In this document: positions 15,144 to 24,379 of the stretch, piece by piece
Numbering within the stretch: the stretch's first letter is position 1
Layout of the letters: every line of letters begins with the position of its first letter
Source of the DNA: a bacterium
GTDB lineage: Bacteria > Bacillota > Clostridia > Oscillospirales > Acutalibacteraceae
DNA length: 39,946 bases
NCBI GenBank assembly: GCA_022774755.1
Contig: JALFLK010000007.1
Location: 1-39,946, forward strand
Reading direction: 5' to 3'
The notes under the pieces: generated by a model
What the model was told of the DNA's origin: nothing
Database searches by the model: none
What the model saw: the letters and a program-made list of their open reading frames with translations, nothing else
Translations under genes and position numbers: made by a program

Positions 15144-15172
15144 TTGCATTTATGTAAAAAGTGTTGTATCAT
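15144..15172 (+). promoter_or_regulatory. Putative promoter for the second multi-module secreted protein
   Basis: TTGCAT (15144-15149) and TATCAT (15167-15172) have a 17-bp spacer, about 55 bp before the ATG at 15228. Confidence 0.6.
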
Positions 15173-15227
15173 TAGACTATGCTTTTATGGTGTTCTAAAA
15201 GCAAAAACAATAAAGGAGAATCTAAAG

Positions 15228-17921
15228 ATGAGAACATTTAAAAAACTCACAGCTACATTAGTTGCAGTTATGCTCGTACTCTCAATGTGCGTAACTTCTT
15301 TCAGTGTAGCAGCAGCAGAGACTTCTACCGAAACAAAGACAATTAAGGTAGGAGTAATCAGCTATGTATATGATGAGACAAAAGCAAACGAATCATCATA
15401 TCAGGTTCACTATTGGAATAACGGCGGTCTTTCCGGAGATGTTACCTGCACAGCTCTCGGCACAACAGAAAAGAAGAGCGTAGGCGGCGAGTACTGGAGT
15501 GGCTCAGAGCAGACATTCCAGATGTACGAGGTTGCAATTCCTGCCGAGGCAACCGGTTACAAATTCCACATCGGTGACAGATGGTTCGGCGGTGAAGGCG
15601 ACACATCAAAGGATACAGCAGTATATGTATTCAGTTACAGCGGCGACAAGGCTTTGTATGCTACTTCCGAGGAGCCTACAACAACAACTCCTGCTACAAC
15701 ATCTGCAACAACAGCTGCAACTGAAGCAACAACAGTTGCTCCTACAACAACAGCCGGCGAGCAGACAACAATTAAAGTCGGCGTAATCAGCTTTGTATAT
15801 GATGATACAAAGGCAAGCGAGTCTTCATATCAGATTCACTACTGGAATAACGGCGGATTCACAGGCGACAGCACTTGCACAGCTCTCGGTACAACAGAAA
15901 AGAAGAGCGTAGGCAGCGAGTACTGGAGCGGTGCAGAGCAGACATTCCAGATGTATCAGGCAACAATCCCTGCAGAAGCAACAGGCTACAAGTTCCATAT
16001 CGGCGACAGATATTTCGGCGGTGACGGCGACGCATCAAAGGATACAGCAGTATATGTATTCAATTACAGCGGCGACAAGGCTTTGTATGCTACATCTGAG
16101 GAGCCTTCAACAACAGAGCCTGCTTCAACAGAAGCTACAACAGAGCCTGCTTCAACAGAAGCTACAACAGCTCCTGCTTCAACAGAGGCTACAACAGTTC
16201 CTTCAGGCGATACAGTTAAGTTCACTGACAACCAGAACTGGGGCACAGTTTACGCTTATTTCTTCTCAGATACACAGATTGATATCGGCGGTGAATGGCC
16301 CGGAACTCAGATGACATGGTACGAAACCAACGAGTACGGTAACAACAACTACACAGTCGACATCCCCGAGGGTGCTACAAAGGTTTGCTTCACTAATGGT
16401 TCAGATCAGACTGTTAACGTAACACTTGACGGTACAGTTGGTTATTACACAGACGGTTCACGCACAGACGGAAAACTCAATGTATTCGGATGGGCTTCTG
16501 TTGACCCCACAACAGCTCCTGCAACAGAAGCAACAACAGTTGCTCCTACAACAACACCCGGCGAGCAGAAGACTATCAAAGTCGGCGTAATCAGCTTTGT
16601 ATATGACGAAACAAAGGATAGCGAGTCTTCATATCAGATTCACTACTGGAATGACGGCGGACTCACAGGCGATAGCGCTTGCACAGCTTTGGGTACAACA
16701 GAGAGCAAGAGCGTAGGCAGCGAGTACTGGAGCGGTGCAGAGCAGACATTCCAGATGTATCAGGCAACAATTCCTGCAGAAGCTACCGGTTATATGTTCC
16801 ATATCGGCGACAGATACTTCGGTGAAAAAGGTGACGCTACTAAAACAAATGCAGTATATGTATTCAATTACAGCGGCGACAAGGCTTTATATGATACATT
16901 TGTAGAGCCTACAACAGTAGCACCTACAACAGCAGAGCCTACAACAGTAGCACCTACAACAGCAGAGCCTACAACAGTAGCTCCTACAACAGTAGCACCT
17001 ACAACAGTAGAGCCTACAACAGCTCCTGCAACTACACAGCCTTCTGAGTTCTCAGCATATGCAGTTAAAGGCGACATCACAGCTGCATTTAAGGACAGCG
17101 ACACAGCTAATGTTGTAACAGCAACAGTTGACCTCACAGCAGGTACATACAAGTTTATTGTTCAGAATACAACAACAGGCGTTAAGTATGGCCGTAAGAG
17201 CGAATACACAGACACAGCTACAAAGGCACTCTTCGGTGCAAACTGGGGTTACTGCACATTTACTGCAACAGGCGGTACATACACCTTTACTTACAACACC
17301 AAGGCTAACGCTCTCACAATTACATGTGACAGCTCAACAGCTTCTTCGTTCTCATCTATGAAACTTAAGGGTCATGTATCAATGGCTTTGAAGGATGACG
17401 GAACAGGCGTTATCAAGAATACTATTGATTTGCCGGCAGGTGTTTACAACTTCGGTATTGCAGACGGCGATAACTTCTATGGCCGTATGACAACATATAC
17501 TGACATTATGCCTAAGTCAATCGTAGGCAACAGATGGGGCTTCTGCAAACTTAATGTTACAAAGACAAGCACATTTGAGTTTACTTACGATACAAACACT
17601 AAGTATATGACAGTATTGCCTAAGAGCGCAAATGACTCTAACTACACTGTAATGGGCGACGGTTTCGCAATGGTACTTAAGAATACCGACACCGAAAATG
17701 TAGTTGAGGAAACAGTTACACTTGCAGAAGGCACTTATACCTTCAAGATTTCTGACGGTACTGTAAGCTACGGAAGAAAGGCTACATATACTGACGAAAT
17801 CAGCAAGGCTATGTTCGGTAAGGGTTGGGATTCATGTACTCTTAACGTAACAGGAGGCGACTACACCTTCACATTCAACACAAAGACAAATACTCTTAAT
17901 GTTGCTAAGGTAGTTGCATAA
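15228..17921 (+). CDS. Secreted multi-module starch-binding-like protein with CBM26-like domain
   Basis: Predicted 897-residue exported protein. A signal peptide (1-32) is followed by aromatic module A1 (37-150), A2 (181-293), a CBM26-like domain (327-427; NWGTVYAYFFSD, GGEWPGTQM, ATKVCFTNGSDQTVN), A3 (448-560) and three C-terminal ~95-residue repeats (607-897). Thr/Pro/Ala-rich linkers separate the modules. CBM26 domains bind starch or malto-oligosaccharides; the A modules and C-terminal repeats are probably also carbohydrate-binding but are unassigned here. There is no enzyme domain, dockerin or sorting signal, so how it is retained is unclear. Start ATG 15228 follows AAAGGAGAA; the upstream open frame from 15120 has no ribosome site. 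Codon use is more uniform (GCT, ACA) than in the upstream paralog, suggesting high expression. Confidence 0.82.
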   Translation: MRTFKKLTATLVAVMLVLSMCVTSFSVAAAETSTETKTIKVGVISYVYDETKANESSYQVHYWNNGGLSGDVTCTALGTTEKKSVGGEYWSGSEQTFQMYEVAIPAEATGYKFHIGDRWFGGEGDTSKDTAVYVFSYSGDKALYATSEEPTTTTPATTSATTAATEATTVAPTTTAGEQTTIKVGVISFVYDDTKASESSYQIHYWNNGGFTGDSTCTALGTTEKKSVGSEYWSGAEQTFQMYQATIPAEATGYKFHIGDRYFGGDGDASKDTAVYVFNYSGDKALYATSEEPSTTEPASTEATTEPASTEATTAPASTEATTVPSGDTVKFTDNQNWGTVYAYFFSDTQIDIGGEWPGTQMTWYETNEYGNNNYTVDIPEGATKVCFTNGSDQTVNVTLDGTVGYYTDGSRTDGKLNVFGWASVDPTTAPATEATTVAPTTTPGEQKTIKVGVISFVYDETKDSESSYQIHYWNDGGLTGDSACTALGTTESKSVGSEYWSGAEQTFQMYQATIPAEATGYMFHIGDRYFGEKGDATKTNAVYVFNYSGDKALYDTFVEPTTVAPTTAEPTTVAPTTAEPTTVAPTTVAPTTVEPTTAPATTQPSEFSAYAVKGDITAAFKDSDTANVVTATVDLTAGTYKFIVQNTTTGVKYGRKSEYTDTATKALFGANWGYCTFTATGGTYTFTYNTKANALTITCDSSTASSFSSMKLKGHVSMALKDDGTGVIKNTIDLPAGVYNFGIADGDNFYGRMTTYTDIMPKSIVGNRWGFCKLNVTKTSTFEFTYDTNTKYMTVLPKSANDSNYTVMGDGFAMVLKNTDTENVVEETVTLAEGTYTFKISDGTVSYGRKATYTDEISKAMFGKGWDSCTLNVTGGDYTFTFNTKTNTLNVAKVVA

Positions 17922-17973
17922 ACGGTTGCATTTTGAGAATGTTTGACCTAATCTAAATACAAAAAATAATTTT

Positions 17974-18008
17974 CTGCCGGCGGGATTTCCCGTCGGCAGT
18001 TTTTTTTC
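17974..18008 (+). terminator. Rho-independent terminator after the second secreted protein
   Basis: GC-rich stem CTGCCGGCGGG / CCCGTCGGCAG, one G-U pair, followed by eight T. Confidence 0.92.
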
Positions 18009-18009
18009 A

Positions 18010-18291
18010 TTATAGGCGCTTACTCGTCTGGGCTCGGGCATAAAAGGCTTTTGCCAGGCAAAAGCACTGTCTGCCCTGATTGCGTGTCGAGGTACTCGAA
18101 TGGTTTACTTTATTGGAAACTGAATTTAACGGTCGGGTAATATAGTGTTTTTCAAAATCAAGCTGTCTGCACGAATTGCGTGTCGAGGCACTCGAATGTT
18201 TTACTTTATTGGAAACTGCATTTAACGGTCGGGTAAAATAGTGTTTTGCAAAATCAAGCTGTCTGCACGAATTGCGTGTCGAGGTACTCGA
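18010..18291. repeat. Dispersed TCGAG-hairpin repeat, copy 2 with tandem 95-97 bp units
   Basis: Starts right after the terminator T-run. A head like that of copies 1 and 3 (TATAGG, CTCGGGCATAAAAGG, then a perfect GCTTTTGCC-A-GGCAAAAGC hairpin) is followed by GCGTGTCGAGG at 18082, 18179 and 18274, giving units of 97 and 95 bp. Each unit has TCGAG-(GTA/GCA)-CTCGA, TTTACTTTATTGGAAACTG, AACGGTCGGGTAA and AAGCTGTCTGCACGAATTGC. A 94-codon minus-strand open frame here is only the repeat translated. Confidence 0.88.
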
Positions 18292-18292
18292 C

Positions 18293-18322
18293 AAAAAGCC
18301 CGACAGAGAAAAGTCTGTCGGG
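18293..18322 (-). terminator. Terminator of the exopolysaccharide operon
   Basis: On the minus strand, stem CCCGACAGA / TCTGTCGGG with a short loop is followed by CTTTTTG. It abuts repeat copy 2 and lies about 56 bp after the last operon gene. Confidence 0.88.
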
Positions 18323-18378
18323 TAAACAAGAAATTATTATCTATACATAATAATCGGTTTGGATTTATAGTATCAAAA

Positions 18379-19086
18379 CTAATGTTTGTTTTTTACATAT
18401 TCTAAAAGCTCCTGAACCGTTGAAAATTTATTTTCAAACTCGGGCATACTCATATTATCTTTTGCTTTCTTGGTTATGCACCTGAAATTTTCTTTGTTTG
18501 CATAATCCGAAAGCTCCTTCTGATTGCAAAATAAAGCCCTGTAAATAATCATTTCGTCAATTTCTGGAAGTCTGCCCTTTACACGGCGGAATTCCTCTGC
18601 ATAGCAGGTGGCACTTTCAATAAAGTGCTCGCAGTTTTTGTCGTAATGCTCTTTTAATGTGCATACCTTTTTTGCAGGATTTCCTGCATATACGCTGTCG
18701 CTTTCAATATTGCCGGAAACCACAGAGCCGGCACCGATAATTACATTGTCGCCGATATGAGTTCCCATAAGAATAGTAACGTTCATTCCCACAAACACAT
18801 TATTTCCTATAACGGTTTTTTGCTGTTTTCTGGGCATACTGTCAAAGGCGTTTGCAAGCACAAAACAACTGTAATCATGGGCGAGCAAGGTAACATTTGA
18901 CGTAAACATTACGTGACTGCCTATTTCAATAAATCTTGCGCTGTTTATATCCACAAGTGATGTAGCAGGGGCATAAAAATGCACATCATCGCCTATAATT
19001 GCTCCGTTTTTTCTCAATGACTCAATAAGCGCAGGGGAAGAATATCGGTTTGGATACATCAGTTTCTTAATAAAATCTTTAAGCAT
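18379..19086 (-). CDS. Hexapeptide-repeat acyltransferase with extra C-terminal domain
   Basis: Predicted 235-residue left-handed β-helix acyltransferase. Hexapeptide turns run from about residue 28 to 140 (GAIIGDDV, IEIGSHVMF, TVIGNNVFVGMNVTI, NVIIGAGSVVSGN), and the AGNPAKKV motif closes the helix as in CysE/LacA/VatD-type enzymes. LLAHDYSC carries the likely catalytic His. The C-terminal ~85 residues are charged and not recognised. Start choice: ATG 19086 with AGGAAG 7 nt upstream; the upstream GTG at 19092 touches that site. Last gene of the operon, so it probably O- or N-acetylates a sugar of the exported polymer. Confidence 0.85.
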   Translation of the reverse strand: MLKDFIKKLMYPNRYSSPALIESLRKNGAIIGDDVHFYAPATSLVDINSARFIEIGSHVMFTSNVTLLAHDYSCFVLANAFDSMPRKQQKTVIGNNVFVGMNVTILMGTHIGDNVIIGAGSVVSGNIESDSVYAGNPAKKVCTLKEHYDKNCEHFIESATCYAEEFRRVKGRLPEIDEMIIYRALFCNQKELSDYANKENFRCITKKAKDNMSMPEFENKFSTVQELLEYVKNKH

Positions 19087-19112
19087 ATACACACTTCCTA
19101 AAAGGCTCTGAG

Positions 19113-20270
19113 TTATTTTTTCAGAGCTTTTTTAATTTTGTTCTTTACTCTGCGATTTATTTTAAATAAGGCAGTTGCGTCTGTGTATTTTTTATATACA
19201 TACTCAAGTCCCTGTTGCCGGTAGTCACGCCAAAAGTCGTCGCAACAGTCAGGGCGCTTTGTAGGTGATTTAAGGTTAGGCTGAAGGGCATTCTCAAGGG
19301 AGCTTTCCCTGTAATTAAAATACGGCAGAATTTCCTTTGCTGAGTCTGCGCCTTTTTTGGTATTTGCTATTAAAAGAGAAACGCCTTTTTTATCGTCAAA
19401 TTCAGGCATTATTTGTCTGATTCCCCAATAGTCGCCCAAGGTTATGTCAGAGGGGCGCTGTGTGTTTGTATAAACACATTCATAGCAAGAGGGGCGCAAG
19501 GTTAAATTTTTTGCAAAAAGGCTGATGAACATATCAATATTAGGAAATTCGCTGTAAGCTTTTCCGTTTTCAAATTCAATATACATATCCTGTGTTTCGC
19601 TGTATATTTTTTTACCTCTGAAGTCAAGTCTCTTGATTTTACTGCCGTGTTTTTTCTCCATAAGCGCTTTGTAATCCCTAAAAACTTTCGGGCTTGGAGC
19701 ACCGTGGCAGATAATATCCACAAGAAAAAGGTTGTCGTAATCTTTTTTTAGGGACTCTCTCAATCCCTGAATCTGACATCCCGTGCCGGTAAACATAACA
19801 GGAATGCCGTTTTTAAGGTCGTTTTCAACTTGTGCGAAGGTGTTTTCAAGTTTGCTTTGCACATATTTTGAACCTTGCAGTTTTGAAATTTCTTCCCCGG
19901 AGCTGATTCGGATATGCTCAATATCAAAATTATTGTCAAAGCCGGCTCCGTAAACAACTCCGCCTTTTTTAAGAAAATTCACTGCCAAGGCAGGGAACAC
20001 GCCGCCGGATGAGCTTGCACTGCGTGTTTTTTCGTCCTTGTTTTTCATAGCGTAAACAGGTCGGTTATCAAGAAACAACGGAGGATTATATCCGTTTTGA
20101 AAAGCGCAGACGCTTTTGCAAATACCGCAGTCAACGCACAAATCACCGGATATCTCAGGGTACAAAAATCCCTGTTCATCCTCAGCCATTGTGATTGCCT
20201 GTTTAGGGCATGCGCTGTAACAGGCGGTGCATCCGCAGCAGAAGTTTTTTTTGCTGAATATTTTATCCAT
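19113..20270 (-). CDS. Ferredoxin-FrhB family protein 1 (F420 hydrogenase/dehydrogenase beta-subunit-like)
   Basis: Predicted 385-residue Fe-S protein. The N-terminal 2x[4Fe-4S] ferredoxin domain has Cys11, 14, 17, 21 and Cys45, 48, 51, 55. It is followed by FrhB_N- and FrhB_C-like regions: SASSSGGVFPALA, GGVVYGAGFD, LQGSKYVQS, MFTGTGCQIQGL, DIICHGAPSPK, and YECVYTNTQRPSDITLGDYWG. In methanogens FrhB handles F420/flavin electron transfer. Many bacteria without F420 carry these homologs in polysaccharide clusters beside pyruvyl transferase-like proteins, with no established reaction. The gene starts 1 nt after the flippase stop (GGATAATATG), so translation is likely coupled. It pairs with FrhB-2 at 25394 and the two pyruvyl transferase genes. 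Confidence 0.88.
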   Translation of the reverse strand: MDKIFSKKNFCCGCTACYSACPKQAITMAEDEQGFLYPEISGDLCVDCGICKSVCAFQNGYNPPLFLDNRPVYAMKNKDEKTRSASSSGGVFPALAVNFLKKGGVVYGAGFDNNFDIEHIRISSGEEISKLQGSKYVQSKLENTFAQVENDLKNGIPVMFTGTGCQIQGLRESLKKDYDNLFLVDIICHGAPSPKVFRDYKALMEKKHGSKIKRLDFRGKKIYSETQDMYIEFENGKAYSEFPNIDMFISLFAKNLTLRPSCYECVYTNTQRPSDITLGDYWGIRQIMPEFDDKKGVSLLIANTKKGADSAKEILPYFNYRESSLENALQPNLKSPTKRPDCCDDFWRDYRQQGLEYVYKKYTDATALFKINRRVKNKIKKALKK

Positions 20271-20271
20271 A

Positions 20272-21825
20272 TTATCCTCGCTTTAATTTTTTAAAGAGTA
20301 TTCCTTTTAATCTTACAAGCTCCTGCCTGTTGAAAAGAAGCGGAACCGACAAAATATAGCCGACAATTCCAACGCCTAAACAGCTTACAATAAGGGTCAT
20401 CCAGCTGTATAACGGCAAAAACAAGCTTGCACCCTTGAATATACCGAAAATAATGCCAAAGGTTAAGATACCTCGGAAAACAGGAGCCATAAACACAGTA
20501 AGCTTTTGCTTGAGTATATGTGCGGCGTACATAGGCACAAATGTTATTGAACGAATACTAAGCAAAACAGAGCTGACGGCGGCAATTACATATACGCCGT
20601 CGCTTCCGAGATTGCCGAATTTCAGCGTCAGAAAAACGCTGACAACGCTGACCAATCCGATTGCAAGGTTTGTAAGCACGGGAATAATCAGCTTGTTGCA
20701 TACGGTAAAAAGCATCATATGGCACTGTGTAATACAGGAGAAAAGGTAAGTAAGGCAGGTGAAAATCGAGATAATCTGAATCATTGTAATTTCTTCGGGC
20801 GATTTTGTGGGCTGCCAAAGTGTGTAGAACTGATTACCGAAAGCGATGAAGCCCGCAAGGGGAACAACCATAATAAGGTTCATAATTTTTCCGGAAAATT
20901 TTGTTTCTGCCACAAGCCCTTTAATGTCGTTTTTAGCGTATTTTATTGTAAAGTGCGGTGTAAAAACATTTCCGATGGTGATAATCAGGTTTCCTAATGC
21001 AGTCGGCACGGTTTTTCCAATGGACAAAAGTCCCATTACAGCCGCACCTAATGTTATGTTGCACATCAGAAGGTCAAGTCCTGTCATTAAGATACCGCTT
21101 AGCTGAGATAACGACAGCCATATACCTGCCATAAAGAGAGTTTTTACCAGACCAAAGCTGAAATTGCTTAATTTAACCTTAACGTCCGGCAGAATTTTCT
21201 TTTTAACCGTAATATTTGCTATCAAAAGGAACAGTCCGCTTACAAGCATTGCGATTGAAAGGAAGTAAAGCTCCGGAGGGAAAAACACAAAAAGACTTAC
21301 AACCACGCATACTTTAATAAGATTTGAGATAATATCACGAATCGAGTTAATGTCAAGTCGGTTTTTAACAAATGCGGCAGTAGTAAAAATCGCCGTAACT
21401 ACGCTTACAATAAAGGTGGCAAAGGTGATTGCAAACGTTATTTTTACATTTGTCACAAGCTCCGCAGGAATATCCAGAAAAGCGTCGATGTAACCTACCG
21501 TAAAGCACGAAGCGACCAAAAGCGCCGCCGCCATAAACAGGTCGGCAACAAGCACAGAGCTGAATATTCGGGATGCCTTGTCAATATTTCCACGGTGATA
21601 TTCTATTGATATAAACCTGCCGGATATGGAGTTCAGCGCAACCGTGATTAAATTGGCGTACTGAACAAAGTTATTGGCAAGTCCGATAAAACCATACGCC
21701 TCACTGCCCAGACTTTTAACCAGATAAGGGGTTAAAAAGAAATTGATGCCGATGTTTACTGCAAATGATACAATAGAGGCAATAAGGTTTACGGTCATTT
21801 GTCTGCTTGTGGATTTTTCTGTCAT
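20272..21825 (-). CDS. wzx: Polysaccharide flippase (Wzx/MOP superfamily)
   Basis: Integral membrane protein of 517 residues with about 14 hydrophobic segments, typical of MOP-superfamily Wzx-like transporters that flip undecaprenyl-linked oligosaccharide repeat units. The N-terminus has the common pattern of a first helix followed by FFLTPYLVKSLGSEAYGF, and the early AREF-like helix contains FVQYANLITVALNSI. AAGGAAG precedes ATG 21825. It lies in the exopolysaccharide operon between a pyruvyl transferase-like gene and FrhB-1, and a Wzy-like polymerase is two genes upstream. Together these support Wzx/Wzy-dependent assembly. Confidence 0.9.
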   Translation of the reverse strand: MTEKSTSRQMTVNLIASIVSFAVNIGINFFLTPYLVKSLGSEAYGFIGLANNFVQYANLITVALNSISGRFISIEYHRGNIDKASRIFSSVLVADLFMAAALLVASCFTVGYIDAFLDIPAELVTNVKITFAITFATFIVSVVTAIFTTAAFVKNRLDINSIRDIISNLIKVCVVVSLFVFFPPELYFLSIAMLVSGLFLLIANITVKKKILPDVKVKLSNFSFGLVKTLFMAGIWLSLSQLSGILMTGLDLLMCNITLGAAVMGLLSIGKTVPTALGNLIITIGNVFTPHFTIKYAKNDIKGLVAETKFSGKIMNLIMVVPLAGFIAFGNQFYTLWQPTKSPEEITMIQIISIFTCLTYLFSCITQCHMMLFTVCNKLIIPVLTNLAIGLVSVVSVFLTLKFGNLGSDGVYVIAAVSSVLLSIRSITFVPMYAAHILKQKLTVFMAPVFRGILTFGIIFGIFKGASLFLPLYSWMTLIVSCLGVGIVGYILSVPLLFNRQELVRLKGILFKKLKRG

Positions 21826-21866
21826 AACGTTGTACTTCCTTAATGAATTGCGGTGCGCCGGGAAAT

Positions 21867-22970
21867 TTACCTTGCTTTTTCTATGGCGTCTTTAATTTTG
21901 CCGACATAAAGCCGTGATTTTTCCCGTTCAGCCTCCAAAATTTCATCTGCCTTTACCCAGTCAACGGGCAAATCGGGGTCAGGTGAACAATCCTTTGTAA
22001 TTTCCTTGTTTTCTATACCAAGCATTTTTAAAAGCTCTTCACTTCTGGTATTTCGCTTCGAGTAAGAGTCAAGCTCCATTACAAATTTTTTGTGATATAT
22101 AATGGAAAAGGCGCTTCCGTGGAAAGAATTTGTAACCACATATTCCGCATTCTTAATAAGACCTATGAACATATCCGGGGAAACAGGCTTAATATAGTTA
22201 ATTCCGTCAATCTTCGGGAAATGCAGGTCGGTCAGATTATAAACTGGCAGATTTTTTTCTTTGCCCAGCTTTACGGCGTATTGAACCATATTTTTCGGCT
22301 TCAGCACGCCAAAAAGCAGTATGTATGGCTTTTTCAGCTCTATATTACAGGCAAGCTTGTCCCACTGACTGCTTTTGAGCAAAAGCGTAGGGTCAATGTT
22401 CATGCAGGCTTCCTTGTCGGTTACGCTTTTTACAATATCCTCTCCGCTTTGTTCCCTAAGTGAAATCAGGCTGAAATCCTCCAAAAGCTTTTTGTACTCA
22501 GGCTCTTTTTCCTTTGGTATCACGGGAACACCAAAGCTTGCGGCGTATGAAAATTTTTGTCCCGGCTTTGCGAAGTCCAGTAAGTATGCCGTATCAAAGC
22601 CTGCGCAGGTGGGGCTCCAGACCTGGTCGCTTCCTGAAATAAAGCCGGAATACTTATCTGCACAGGAGGCGATGGTGGATTTGTTATAGGAAGGACTTAA
22701 ACGCATATGCTTTTGTCTGAATTCTCTTGAAAGTTTCAGGTTAAGCCTCTTGTTGCCGGCTCTCAAAACAGAACCTGCCAAAGATTTCGGAATATTGCGT
22801 TTGTCAATGTTAAGGAGTTTTTTATATCTTTTATTTATGTAATCACATTCATAGTCAATAATATCGTTGTCAATACCGTTTGCGTCTAAAAACTTCTGCA
22901 ATGCATAGCTTTGCAGCGCAGCGCCGTAGCTTAAAGCGTTGTGAAAAGTAATAATGCCGACTTTCTTCAT
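21867..22970 (-). CDS. Polysaccharide pyruvyl transferase family protein 1
   Basis: Predicted 367-residue cytoplasmic enzyme of the polysaccharide pyruvyl transferase family (GT-B-like fold), which transfers pyruvate from PEP to sugar hydroxyls as a ketal. Typical segments are the N-terminal IITFHNALSYGAALQSYALQ, the ISGSDQVWSP motif near residue 115, SYAASFGVP, DPTLLL and the C-terminal VTNSFHGSAFSIIYHKKFV. ATG 22970 overlaps the stop of the polymerase gene by 4 nt. Some members of this subfamily beside FrhB proteins may not be genuine pyruvyl transferases, so activity is inferred only. A diverged second copy is at 26582. Confidence 0.9.
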   Translation of the reverse strand: MKKVGIITFHNALSYGAALQSYALQKFLDANGIDNDIIDYECDYINKRYKKLLNIDKRNIPKSLAGSVLRAGNKRLNLKLSREFRQKHMRLSPSYNKSTIASCADKYSGFISGSDQVWSPTCAGFDTAYLLDFAKPGQKFSYAASFGVPVIPKEKEPEYKKLLEDFSLISLREQSGEDIVKSVTDKEACMNIDPTLLLKSSQWDKLACNIELKKPYILLFGVLKPKNMVQYAVKLGKEKNLPVYNLTDLHFPKIDGINYIKPVSPDMFIGLIKNAEYVVTNSFHGSAFSIIYHKKFVMELDSYSKRNTRSEELLKMLGIENKEITKDCSPDPDLPVDWVKADEILEAEREKSRLYVGKIKDAIEKAR

Positions 22971-24304
22971 ATTTTTTCATATCCTTCCTTGTTTGGGTCA
23001 GAAAATCTGTATTTAATGGATTGAACTATACCCTTGTATCCCTGACTGCGCTTTACGCACAGCATCATAGCAATGGCAAAATACCAAAGATAAATTTGCT
23101 GTGATGTGTAAAGAACATTTCCCGATACGCAGTAAACAATGCACATTATCTGAATATACAGCGACATAAGCAGAAAAGCCGACTGGTGCTCTGTCCCTGA
23201 ATTTCTGTAAATCAATATAATTGTGTAAATCAGCGGAAGAGCAAATGCAACGGCAAACGCTACAGTACCTACGATTCCAAGCTCGCCCAAAATTTCATAA
23301 TAGCAGTTATGACCGAAGTAATTCCACTGCCTGCCTTTGATAAGCAGTCCGCCGTCGTAAGCAAATTTGTTGAATGACGCAAATCCACAGCCAAAGGCAG
23401 GATTGCGCTGATACATATCAAGAGAAAAATCCCAAAGCTCGCCTCTGCCGTTTAAAATATCGGTAGAGCCTGACGAGAAAAATCTGTTGTAAATATTATT
23501 AAGCTGAGGGATAAATGCCGAAAGGACAAAAAACAAACAAACGCCGGCTACTGCAACCGTTGTGCATTTTAAAAATTTGTTTTTAACCCTGCCAAGCAAA
23601 ATCATTACCGCAAAAGCAATAAGAGGAACCAGAAACAGCGTGCGCTTGTTGGTAAAAAACAGCGCCGCAACGAACAAAATCATCTGAATAATATCGTGCT
23701 TGCTCAGCTTTTGCCCCGAAAAGAATTTAGAAGCAATCAGCGCTATGCCCACATTCATTATGACGGCGGCGTCGGCACGCTCGGTGGCAAGTCCCGAATA
23801 AGCCTTAGAATAGTTAATTTCATTGTGAATTGCCGTTATAATTTCTGCTTTATGATTTGGATTTACAATAAACGAAAAATATGTGAGTATAAAATCGTTA
23901 ATAAATACCGACAGCACAATCGAAACCGCCATCACTACGCAGACAACACGAATAACAAAAATTATTTTATCAAATATGTTTTCGGGCAGGTCGGCAATAA
24001 AAAGCATTGAGCAGGAAATATAAATAACAAAAAAATTAAGCGTAAGCTTCGGGTCAAGGGAGTAAAGCACCGACAGCATAATAAGCCCGCCGAAAATCAG
24101 AGAAAGAACCGTTACCGAGTCGAGAATGATTTTTTTTCGTATAAATACAGCCAGCATAAGGCATACAACGGCAGAGGCAGTTATTGCATAAAACCTAAGA
24201 TGTGCAGGAATAACCGACACACCGCTGACGCATATAAAGGGTATTGCCAGCACCAAAAAAAGATATAAAATATTTGTCAGAGTAATTTTGTATTTTTTGT
24301 CCAT
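22967..24304 (-). CDS. O-antigen ligase/polymerase-like membrane protein (Wzy type)
   Basis: Integral membrane protein of 445 residues with about 12 hydrophobic segments. The large extracytoplasmic loop carries GRGELWDFSLDMYQRNP and FGHNCYYEILGELGIVG (His332), the Wzy_C/WaaL signature of O-antigen ligases and polymerases. In a Gram-positive setting this is best read as the Wzy polymerase joining undecaprenyl-linked repeat units outside the membrane. ATG 24304 has only a weak upstream GGTAA ribosome site, which may limit expression. The end overlaps the next gene by 4 nt (ATGA), giving coupled translation. Confidence 0.88.
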   Translation of the reverse strand: MDKKYKITLTNILYLFLVLAIPFICVSGVSVIPAHLRFYAITASAVVCLMLAVFIRKKIILDSVTVLSLIFGGLIMLSVLYSLDPKLTLNFFVIYISCSMLFIADLPENIFDKIIFVIRVVCVVMAVSIVLSVFINDFILTYFSFIVNPNHKAEIITAIHNEINYSKAYSGLATERADAAVIMNVGIALIASKFFSGQKLSKHDIIQMILFVAALFFTNKRTLFLVPLIAFAVMILLGRVKNKFLKCTTVAVAGVCLFFVLSAFIPQLNNIYNRFFSSGSTDILNGRGELWDFSLDMYQRNPAFGCGFASFNKFAYDGGLLIKGRQWNYFGHNCYYEILGELGIVGTVAFAVAFALPLIYTIILIYRNSGTEHQSAFLLMSLYIQIMCIVYCVSGNVLYTSQQIYLWYFAIAMMLCVKRSQGYKGIVQSIKYRFSDPNKEGYEKI

Positions 24305-24379
24305 TGGGTTACCGTCCGTAAAATTGGATTAGTCCATACCTAAAATCAGCGTCTGCCGATTTTTGCAAAAGCCTGTTAA

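Noticed and set aside
18082..18291. CRISPR-like array
   Set aside because: The whole 95-97 bp unit is conserved, with no unique spacers, and no cas genes are present.
18010..18294. 94-codon minus-strand open frame with STSTRNSCRQ repeats
   Set aside because: It is the 95-97 bp non-coding repeat translated; no ribosome binding site, and the same DNA at other loci is broken in this frame.
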